32,500 nt of DNA from Glandiceps talaboti (taxonomy: Eukaryota; Hemichordata; Enteropneusta; Spengelidae). The notes beneath the pieces were generated by a model that saw nothing but the letters and a program-made list of their open reading frames with translations, was not told the origin of the DNA and made no database searches. The stretch spans positions 14,045,161 to 14,077,660 of the forward strand of contig NC_135557.1 of NCBI RefSeq assembly GCF_964340395.1, given 5' to 3'. A program made the translations under genes and the position numbers. Shown here in pieces: positions 24,132 through 32,500 of the stretch. Position 1 is the stretch's first letter; each line of letters opens with the position of its first letter.

Positions 24132-24455
24132 CTGTTATACATGTAACGTTGTAATCTCTGTTTAACTGAGAAACTATGTATAATCAATGCTGAAAAGAGT
24201 ATGCTACTGAACAAAAACATCCGAACTGGTCTCGAAATGTCGCCATGAAGGCAAATACTCGCTCGCCAACTATAGAAGTAGAACCCCCGTAAGGAATAGT
24301 TCAGTCCTACCATCTTGTTACGCAATATATACATACAAATATTAAGTGTATATGTGTATCGACCTTGATACTCCCAATTTAGTCGTCTGAAGATCGCTCG
24401 AAGCGTGAAACTCTGAGTAACGATTTATTACATCCTTATTCTTTTAAATGAAGTC
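24132..24455 (+). mobile_element. Penelope-like element, 3' remnant
   Basis: The plus strand encodes LTEKLCIINAEKSMLLNK (24162-24215) and, after a one-base frame change at 24216, TSELVSKCRHEGKYSLANY (24217-24273). This LTEKL..LNKRSELVSKCRHxNK pattern is the conserved C-terminal end of the Penelope RT/GIY-YIG protein, including the Cys-Arg-His motif. About 110 bp further on lies a hammerhead-type fold (24383-24423), as known from the terminal repeats of these elements. Everything upstream (RT and most of the nuclease) is missing, so the copy is dead and 5'-truncated at the edge of repeat R. Confidence 0.75.
24383..24423 (+). ncRNA. Hammerhead ribozyme motif
   Basis: All core elements are in order. 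Stem I 5' strand TCGT (24383-24386); CTGAAGA (24387-24393, matching CUGANGA); stem II CGCT/AGCG with loop CGA (24395-24405) over a T-T mismatch; GAAA (24407-24410); a two-base-pair stem III CT/AG with loop CTG (24411-24417); TA as the UH cleavage dinucleotide (24418-24419); stem I 3' strand ACGA (24420-24423). Stem I extends by a G-T and an A-T pair (24381-24382 with 24424-24425). The very short stem III is typical of the minimal hammerheads in Penelope-like elements. Cleavage is not shown, and the mismatch and tiny stem may weaken it. Confidence 0.7.
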
Positions 24456-24905
24456 TACATACATACATACATACATACATACATACATACATACATACAT
24501 ACATACATACATACGTTATTGTTAGTCTCGACTAGAGGTGAAATATATCTATCTTTGTGTTAATAATGTAATGTCCCACGAGTAAAACACCAATCCTACA
24601 TCATTTTACTTGTAATGATTTATGCACGGTTTTAAAATGCATACATACATACATACATACATACATACATACATACATACATACATACATACATACATAC
24701 ATACATACACACACATACATACATACATACATACATACATACATACATACATACATACATACATACATACATACATACATGTATACATACATACATACAT
24801 ACATACATACATACGTTATTGTTAGTTTAGACTAGAGGTGATATATGTCTATCTTTGTGTTAATAATGTAATTTCCCACGAGTAAAACATCAATGCTACA
24901 TCAAA
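24456..24905. repeat. Two (ACAT)n arrays with duplicated flanks
   Basis: (ACAT)n at 24456-24514 and 24640-24814. Each is followed by the same roughly 90 bp starting GTTATTGTTAGT (24515-24603 and 24815-24905). The block was duplicated in tandem and the second array expanded. Open frames here are repeat artefacts. Confidence 0.93.
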
Positions 24906-25344
24906 TTGGTTTAAATGTTGATAATATTGTTCTTATCTGCCTGAGTGTATGTCTGTACGTACGTAAAAACACCTCCAAAGTAAAATTATTTAGTTTCTAA
25001 TCCTACATTGAACTATTGATCTCATCCGTTATTGATCACGACTTTACTTCACTTATATTTTTTATCCAATAAACTTTTCAAACTTTTTCCTTGCGATTTT
25101 TGTGCTTATCCGCGTTGCTGTGATATTGAACATCGGCCGTTTCACTTTTTTCGTCATATGATGTATTACTTTCCTGACTTTTTTTATACGGCGTTGTCTC
25201 TAGTACCTCATGACTTCTACATGGTGCCTAATAACATTGGCCTCTTCTGAATAGTTATTTACAAAGTAATTCATGTCCTTGAGATTTACCCAGATTACAA
25301 GGCTCATTATCTGACAAATCAGTATTCTGATCCTTGTCTGTTTA
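24906..25344. other. No feature recognised
   Basis: AT-rich DNA. A 72-codon open frame on the plus strand (25032-25250) is rich in Phe, Tyr and Leu and has no domain or splice context, so I do not call it. The left part presumably includes 3'-flanking DNA of the minus-strand gene whose last exon ends at 25345. Confidence 0.4.
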
Positions 25345-25641
25345 CTATACATGTACACCTAACGTTTGATAGCTTTTCTGCTCATCTACATCATTGGTGT
25401 TTCCGTTCGGTTTACCCTGCATGTTGTCCTGGTCTTGTTTACCCATGTCATCATGTGCCATTTCACGTTGTCGGTTCATTTCTAACTTATTAGTTCCTTC
25501 CACGGATATCTTGCAGTTGTCATCTTTATTTGAAATCGGCTCTCCTCCAACTCCCTTTTGAGTATCTGTCTTCGTTTTTCCATCAGACTGATTTAAACAA
25601 ATCAGTTTATCCACCATCAATATCGTTCCCCAACAATCATC
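25345..25641 (-). CDS. Candidate last exon of a kinase-like gene
   Basis: An open 98-codon stretch ending at TAG. On the minus strand it follows a pyrimidine-rich acceptor (TTGTATTTTTAAG at 25642-25654) and starts in phase 0 with DDCWGTILMVDKLICLN, which resembles kinase subdomain IX (DxWSxGxxL). The remaining ~75 residues are hydrophilic and probably disordered (KTKTDTQKG, NKDDNCK, DDMGKQDQDN). The exon at 26516-26766 ends in phase 0, so the two could be spliced directly, but a DFG/activation-loop exon would then be missing; I searched the intron for one and saw none. Either an exon is hidden, or this is a pseudokinase or gene fragment. Confidence 0.4.
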   Translation of the reverse strand, partial: DDCWGTILMVDKLICLNQSDGKTKTDTQKGVGGEPISNKDDNCKISVEGTNKLEMNRQREMAHDDMGKQDQDNMQGKPNGNTNDVDEQKSYQTLGVHV

Positions 25642-25683
25642 CTTAAAAATACAATATCCATATCATACAGGATATATATAGGC

Positions 25684-25949
25684 CAATTTAGCAGATTTGT
25701 GTAGTAAATGCAGCTACTTTGTGAAGTCAATTTAGCTGGGTTGTGCATTCATTTTAACAGATTTGTGAAGTCAATTTGGCAGGGTTCTGCAGTGATTTTG
25801 ACAGATTTCGTGTAGTCAATTTAGCAGTTATGCGCAGTAAGCTTAGGGAGGTTCGTGCAATCAGGTTAATAGGTTTGTGCTTTCTGTTTAGAAGTTTTGT
25901 GCAGCTAATTTAGTAGGTCTGTGCCAAATATCTAGCAGTTTTAGAATAT
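25684..25949. repeat. 22-bp minisatellite, twelve diverged units
   Basis: Consensus about CAATTTAGCAGGTTTGTGCAGT. Ten units are 22 bp and two are 23 bp, so spacing is kept although the units differ at several positions. It lies in the intron between the two kinase-like exons, about 40 bp upstream of the acceptor of the last exon. Confidence 0.85.
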
Positions 25950-26515
25950 ACAGATGCATTGGAAGAACATAAGCAACGACAATCTCTATACAAAACCCCT
26001 ATTGTAATCAGGATTTGTGCTTGTGATTCAAACCATATGTTTGTATTATATATCAAATACCATATTGGTGCAGTGAATTTAGGAATATAGCTAGCAGCAC
26101 ATTCTTAAAGAAATGTCGATCAAGTTCAGTGCTTATGCTTCGGACTATAATTCAAAATTGTAATAAATGCAATGGTCTGTACGTTTGGCATTTACTATAC
26201 ACATTTTACTTGTATCAGGAAATGTAAATAAAAATACATAGTGGATGTGTATAGTAAATGCAAATAGTTAGCAAAAAACTGAAATTACCAATAGTTAGGT
26301 GTACGTAGCTTATGGCTGACAAATACTTTCAAATTCCAATAGAAATATTTTGAAGCTAGATTGTTTACACCTCCAGTTTAACTAACACCTTCAGCAAATT
26401 TGGATCATCCTAATTCTGTCAGATCAAATTAGACACTGGAGAAAGAGTCTGTTTCTTAATCAAAAGTGGAAGAAGAGAACTTGTGTATGAATCTCAGTTT
26501 GTAATTAATACTTAC
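25950..26515. other. Intron between the kinase-like exons
   Basis: AT-rich. No third exon, DFG-type motif or mobile element recognised. Confidence 0.4.
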
Positions 26516-26766
26516 ATCACTCCGATCAACCAATATATGATTAGCATCGATATCTGCATGATAACATCGACATTCATGCAGAGAATGAACAGATATAGTC
26601 AGGTCATCAAGCATTTGCTTTTTACCCTTGGTGAGCACAGCTTTCCAATCAGTGAAATCACTTAACTTGACCAGATTATCTGGGAGGTTGCTCACGACTG
26701 ATGACCAACATAATCTCCTCTTTTGTACCATTATCTGCAGTTCATAATTGAAATCTTCAAGTTGCA
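26516..26766 (-). CDS. Internal exon of a protein-kinase-like gene (possible pseudokinase)
   Basis: A 251-bp open exon with a strong donor (GAT|GTAAGT) and a good acceptor (TTTTACTTTCAG). It reads, near its end, DFTDWKAVLTKGKKQMLDDL, then SVHSLHECRCYHADIDANHI and LVDRSD. LHE..xxYHADIxxxxILVD matches the kinase catalytic loop (LHxxxIxHRDLKPxNILV): the aspartate is present, Arg of HRD is Ala, and the metal-binding Asn position is His. It enters at phase 1 and leaves at phase 0. No upstream exon with the ATP-binding loop is found before the LGR gene at 27675, so the gene may be a fragment or have exons I cannot see. Confidence 0.5.
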
Positions 26767-27674
<908 letters not shown>

Positions 27675-28827
27675 TCATAAGTTAGAGCTGGCGTCAGTCA
27701 TGGTCCAAGGGTTCAAGGTGCAACCCTTGTATGATAATCTTTGAGACAGTGTTTTTGTATGGATATCACATGGGTACGGATGAATTGACTTACATATTTC
27801 TGATTCTCGGATACATTTTCCAACTCTTGCGATGAACCCTTCCAGGCCGATAATTCTGAATTCACTTAATGAGTAGGAGTAATGAAGTGGATGGCAGACA
27901 CTGTTTATCTGTAGAAGAACTATAGCAATCCAGGGATAAACAGCACTGGGAAGTTTTAGTCCTGCAAGACCAACTAGGGTAAAAATGATGATTGGAACAT
28001 TGCTTAACAAATTGCTTCCGACGATCAGAATTACTTTGATGACTAACTTCCTTGTTTCTCTTGATTTACGTGTTCTTGTTAGTTCCTTGCCTGATGAGAA
28101 CTTGTTGATAACGATGAGGACATAACAAACGGTAGTAATAATTATTTTCATAGCAACCAAAACGGTGTTAATAGCAACCGAGAATTCCCATCCGGTTGGA
28201 CGATCATGCCGTAAATGCAAAGGTAAGCAGACTCGGTTCTGACCATAAAATGGTTCTCCAAAATATGCAGGATCGCAAGCGGGCAGTACTGATAACAGGA
28301 GATAGACAAATGTTCCGGTGAAAATAATATAGCTTGTTTTCTTTGCACTTAGTTTCAGTTGCTTCAATGGATTGGTTAGTACCAGGCACCGTGTCAAAGC
28401 CATGAGAGCTTCCAAAAATATGGACATCTGGCTGGAAAAAGTAACAACAACACCCATGATTATACAAAGTATACCATTTCGCCATAATACGTCGTTTTGT
28501 AGGTAATCATCTTTGTAGTATATGTCTGCAATTGCCAAAAAGATCAAGTAGACACTTTTCAGGCCATCAGCTATTGCCAAGAAAAATATTAAGAGTGCAT
28601 CACTTGATTTGGTCAACAATTTCCTGTTGTCTTTGAGTAATCTCCAAATGACGCTGTACAGGTTTAAACCTAATGAAGATAATCCTATCAACCAGATAAA
28701 TACACGCATGACTGTGTTTGGAAGAAGGTCATCACATGATGAAAAGACGTCTTCCTCAGGTAGGCACTCCGTCAGATTGCCCTCTTCTACGCCAGCAATA
28801 CAGCAAATGGTGTAGTGATCAGAATAG
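27675..28827 (-). CDS. LGR-type receptor (GRL101/relaxin-receptor-like), hinge and 7TM exon
   Basis: The last exon of a leucine-rich-repeat G-protein-coupled receptor, 383 residues plus stop. The acceptor is AAAACAG (28828-28830 on the minus strand); an in-frame stop just upstream fixes the exon start, so the ATG at 28709 is internal. The first ~40 residues form the cysteine-bearing hinge: YSDHYTICCIAG, LTECLPEEDVFSSCDDLLP, leading into TVMRVFIWLIG (TM1). TM3 has its conserved Cys (ILCII) and loop 2 the partner (RVCLP). The DRY site is TRC (LTRCLVL) and NPxxY is HPLHY. A ~45-residue cytoplasmic tail follows. Hinge wording and domain order match the snail GRL101 group and the related RXFP receptors. 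Ligand unknown. Upstream LRR exons splice in frame (phase 2). Confidence 0.85.
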
Positions 28828-29605
28828 CTGTTTTATTTGTAAAGCCAAAAATATAACTACATTAGAACAAGCCAAAAAGGAAATCTCGTTACATGTATAA
28901 AACGAAAAAGAGAGAGACTACTTTTCTTTACTTGTCGGTATGTCCATCATCATTTGCCCATACATATCTGTTAGCAACAAAACATTGGCAAATGATTTGA
29001 CTACTTTGGTTGACACTAACATATATGTGTCTACTAGTAGAGTAAACATTACTCGTCCATCCTAATCCTAATACAATCTTTAAGAATACATGAATTAAAT
29101 GGTCGTATAAATCTGTCATTTTTTGCTATTATCCAGTCATTAATAAGGTTGTACACCTCAATTCATTCCCATATATGTACACGTGAATTCTTTTTCTTTC
29201 ATATCTCTAAAAGCATAAAGTCTGATGGTTACAACATCTAATAAAAGCCAATAGTTAAATCTCAAGTCTCGCGCCGTTTGTCACTGTATATCGACACTAA
29301 GTAGTCCGATAAAAGACGTTTAACAGTTCAGTCCTCCAAAAGGTCGCAAACCTCGCTCTGAATCAGATATTTCCTTTCAAATTGTAAAAATAATGAGGTG
29401 AGCTGTTTATACAGTTTGCCATTTAGATAATTATAAAGAAATACATTTGAAAGCAAATACAAGAATATCGAATGACGGGACTTTATTCAACGATTGTTAC
29501 TTTGTGATAATAAACAAGTAAAGGTAAGAAGTCGCGTTTGACTATTGAATATCCAGGTTCGAAATATGACAAGAAAAGCTATATACAATGTAATACAGAA
29601 CTTAC
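28828..29605. other. LGR intron before the 7TM exon
   Basis: No additional LRR-type exon found: no minus-strand GTAAGT donor with an LRR frame. It spans the 63-codon frame 28928-29119, which I judge spurious. Confidence 0.55.
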
Positions 29606-29677
29606 AGTTTTTGAAGATTATATAATTCGTTGAAGACATTGTCTTTGAAATGGGCTATCCTATTGTTTCGTAGATCT
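29606..29677 (-). CDS. LGR gene, LRR exon (last before the hinge)
   Basis: Exactly 72 bp between a TAG acceptor (29678-29680) and a GTAAGT donor (29600-29605). It encodes DLRNNRIAHFKDNVF and NELYNLQK, a full 24-residue repeat once the split leucine codons are counted. Phase 2 at both ends, so it joins the hinge as LQK-L-YSDHY. Confidence 0.85.
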
Positions 29678-30105
29678 CTAAAAAAAGACACATATTTGAT
29701 TATATTAAAACGCTGTGAAAAGAATAACGTAAACGGATCATTTAACAATTACTAACAGGTAAGTATTGGGTAAAAGAATGCTTTGTAACTCAACAGTATA
29801 TAGAGAATGGACATCTCAAAACTGAGTAAACCGATACCCCCAAAATTATAATATCAGTCAAATTGGTCACATTAACACATTGAATTCAACTTGTTTTTAA
29901 GTGAACTTTGCAATTATCAAGTAAAAATAACATGTATTTGACCAATATATTTATCTTTAAAAACACAAATCACTACCTTAAAGAAACGCACGAGAGAATG
30001 AACAGAAAAGCAATGAACGACAAAACAAATTATTCCATTGATATAACTTTCTAGAAGGTAGATAATTATATGTAAATATTTAATTATGCATTCGTAATAA
30101 CTTAC

Positions 30106-30177
30106 AAAAGTTCCAACTTCAGTAAATCCTTGAATGCCATCTCAGCTATGGTATGCAATCGATTATGTGAAATATTC
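30106..30177 (-). CDS. LGR gene, LRR exon
   Basis: 72 bp, CAG acceptor (30178-30180), GTAAGT-type donor (30100-30105), phase 2 at both ends. Encodes NISHNRLHTIAEMAF and KDLLKLEL, fitting LxxNxLxxIxxxAFxxLxxLxxL. Confidence 0.87.
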
Positions 30178-30512
30178 CTGAAAAAGATGTCAACGTGTAC
30201 ATGGATGTAACTTGCTATTTTTGTTGTTCCTAGATTTGGTTCTATATATTCTATCGTATAAACTAGAACTGAACTTATTAGCAAATGCAGGCATGCTAAC
30301 AAGTTCTTATTTTAAAATGTGTAACCTTTAAACTACTAATTTACATATGATTTATATGGTTGATGTAACCGTTAATGACCCACCTGACTGCACATACACC
30401 CTCGCGTGAGAGTCTACCAGCTTACCCATACACCCGATTATCCTTTTGGTGAAACAGACCGTAGTGAACAGCCATAATGAAATGACAGAAATAACAGCCG
30501 AGTCTCCTTTCC

Positions 30513-30613
<101 letters not shown>

Positions 30614-30642
30614 ATACCATTGCTTGGTAGTTCAGTACTTAC

Positions 30643-30714
30643 ATAGATATCAGTCTCCTTAAGCCAATAAAAGTCGAATCTTCTAGATATGTCACAAAAT
30701 TATTTGCCAAATTT
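30643..30714 (-). CDS. LGR gene, LRR exon
   Basis: 72 bp, TAG acceptor (30715-30717), GTAAGT donor (30637-30642), phase 2. Encodes NLANNFVTYLEDSTF and IGLRRLIS, a good LRR although its frame is too short to stand out as an open reading frame. Confidence 0.85.
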
Positions 30715-31238
30715 CTAGAAATAAATGTAAATCCATATAATAGTTAATTCTTCTGTAGCTACTTTAATCCTCTTCTCCCTGGGGATGTTTGTTTGTACAC
30801 AACTAAGTACTTGTTGGGTTTGATAAATAAGTCAATAGTATTATGAAAAACTGGGGTTTTTGTGTGGATAGTGTCTACAACATACAGTATGTTGCAAATT
30901 GTCCTCATACCAATATTGAAAGGTCACTTACAGGGGTTTGTAACTTATCAAAAATGTCGTGTCGGACAATAATAATGTAAAAACTCATTAGGCAGGTTAT
31001 TGCGCTAATACGATGTTGTGGTCAAGGTACAGGGTGAAAGGATATTGACTGAATCAAAACCCTTCTACTAGAAATTTTAATGAACATGTCAATGAAGTCT
31101 GCGATTTTATTTCTATGACCAGGCGTAGGGATGTATACCCTCATAACGAAAGTTAAATAAAAGATGATTTAGTAAAACAGTCGGTTGTTGTATCCTATTA
31201 TTTTATTTTAAAGTCATTTTAGAAAGGAGAAAACTTAC

Positions 31239-31310
31239 AACTGTAACAGATTACGTAAACCACTGAACATTCCCGGATGTAGCTGCCTGATGGTGTTATT
31301 AGCAATATTC
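31239..31310 (-). CDS. LGR gene, LRR exon
   Basis: 72 bp, TAG acceptor (31311-31313), GTAAGT donor (31233-31238), phase 2. Encodes NIANNTIRQLHPGMF and SGLRNLLQ. Between it and the 30643 exon lies a possible degenerate LRR exon (near 30932-31004). Confidence 0.87.
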
Positions 31311-31313
31311 CTA

Positions 31314-32163
31314 GGAAAGAATAAATAGCAGATAACATTTTAAATGTTGTCAAAAACTATTTCGATATTTAGAAAATTTTACACGTCACGAATATGTATT
31401 AATCTACTGTTGCTCTCAGGTGATCCAGATTGTCCGGGTATTATTCATAGTTTGCCAATAGTCATTGTATATTGCTTATGTTCAAATCTAACTCGCAGAT
31501 ATTTGTAACATATCATCGATAATCTAGTCGATTTTAACTATTTATGATCTTCAAAAAGGGAAATTAAAGCGTCAGTGCCACAATGGCCGTATTTAAAAAA
31601 ATGTCATTTGTAGAAAACGGTCAAAAAAAGTATTTCTCAATGAAAACCATCAAACGATAAATGTTGGGGGAGCAGGTTGGGGTAGGGGGTGTTCTTAAAC
31701 ATTAGTTTTTCCTTCCCTGCCATGTGTATGCATGATATAAAGAATGCAACTATGACCTTTTAACCCTAAGTCAAATTTCAATCACAGCTTTTTCCAGACT
31801 ATTTGTCTTCAACCGGGATAATTTTAAATGAGATATGAGAAGAAACAGCAAACTATCGGAAAATGTCATTTGGGGCTTTTGAGAAATAAGTGATCTTTTG
31901 AAAATAACAAAAGCAAATAAGTTTTTTTTCATTTGGCCTTTTTTTCTCATAAAGTTAACTTTAATTCACGTTTTTCCCTAGCTATCTATCAGAATAAAGT
32001 TGACCTATTCTCAGATGAGAAATCACACACGAACAAAATTAGAACTGTTAAGGCCTGAATTTGAAAAATCGCCACATAATGGAGTTAGGCCCTAACCTAG
32101 TTAGGGCACTAACCTTTTCAACTATCAGTAATTTCTTTCACAGCATATTTAAGAAACACTTAC
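31314..32163. other. LGR intron
   Basis: AT-rich intron; no further LRR exon, mobile element or repeat recognised. Confidence 0.5.
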
Positions 32164-32244
32164 AATTCTCCCATGAAATTGAATTTGTTAAATGAGTCAT
32201 TCAAGTTCAAGTACATGGTAGTAAGGTTCATCCCCGTTGTTATT
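32164..32244 (-). CDS. LGR gene, upstream LRR exon (81 bp)
   Basis: GTAAGT donor (32158-32163) and a CAG acceptor (32245-32247) preceded by a pyrimidine-rich tract. Phase 2 at both ends keeps the frame with the next exon. It encodes MNLTTMYLNLND and FNKFNFMGE, a weaker LRR, nine bases longer than the others. The gene must continue past the right edge with more repeats, probably LDL-receptor class A modules in this family, and the signal peptide. Confidence 0.7.
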
Positions 32245-32500
32245 CTGTAATAAATAAAAGCATTGGATGCATGCAATATCCTTTCAATTCAATAATTATG
32301 TAAATTCATAGCTAAGAATATTGTAGTTTCATTTTCATAGTCCAATAACTACATAAATTGAATAATCCTTATTTATACTGGATATTTCTTTAAGTGTTTG
32401 AACACTTATCTCCAAAGAAGTCCGGTGAGGGCCATCAATCATGGGTGCACTGTTATGCCATATATAATGTCAGCAACATAAATTACGCCTTGAGAAATAT

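Noticed and set aside
24515-24603. Second hammerhead copy near ACTAGAGGTGAAA
   Set aside because: GAAA is present but there is no CUGANGA box and the stems cannot be paired.
24601-24825. Open frames rich in MYVC or HTYI
   Set aside because: Produced by the (ACAT)n repeat in several frames.

Overview
The window is AT-rich animal DNA, apparently from an invertebrate. It has no operons or bacterial signals. Coding DNA is sparse and split by introns with GT..AG borders, and much of the rest is repeats: LINE-type retrotransposons, a Penelope-like element, an LTR remnant, a terminal-inverted-repeat DNA element, a Helitron-associated-type element and many microsatellites. The recognisable genes are two rhodopsin-class receptors and one GRL101-type leucine-rich-repeat receptor, a type first described in snails and common in invertebrates. 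The species cannot be fixed from the sequence.

Region 1 (1-21527) is a broken set of segmental duplications. Unit A (1-6875) and unit B (9200-16671) each carry one intronless-ORF receptor on the minus strand (804-1760 and 10054-11010; my hand count gives about 84% protein identity). Unit C (16672-21527) repeats only the non-genic right part of the unit. Because the units are homologous, later insertions can be read against empty sites in the sister copies. These are a LINE 3' end in A (1961-2352), a TIR element with perfect 39-bp ends in A (3523-5258), a TG..CA LTR in B split by a LINE (12745-15547), a HINE-like element in C (17415-18822) and a further LINE in C (19867-20965). The spacer 6876-9199 is unique apart from a decayed reverse-transcriptase fragment.

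Region 2 (21528-24905) holds three copies of another repeat (one inverted, two direct). It then holds the 3' end of a Penelope-like element followed by a sequence that folds exactly as a hammerhead ribozyme (24383-24423), and finally two (ACAT)n blocks with duplicated flanks.

Region 3 (25345-32500) contains genes on the minus strand. Two exons (25345-25641, 26516-26766) look like part of a protein-kinase-like, possibly pseudokinase, gene with a 22-bp minisatellite in the intron. Next comes the 3' half of a GRL101/relaxin-receptor-like LGR gene: a 7TM exon (27675-28827) and five leucine-rich-repeat exons, four of them exactly 72 bp and all in the same intron phase. It runs off the right edge.

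The two short receptors and the LGR are all class A G-protein-coupled receptors, but nothing here shows that they act in one pathway.
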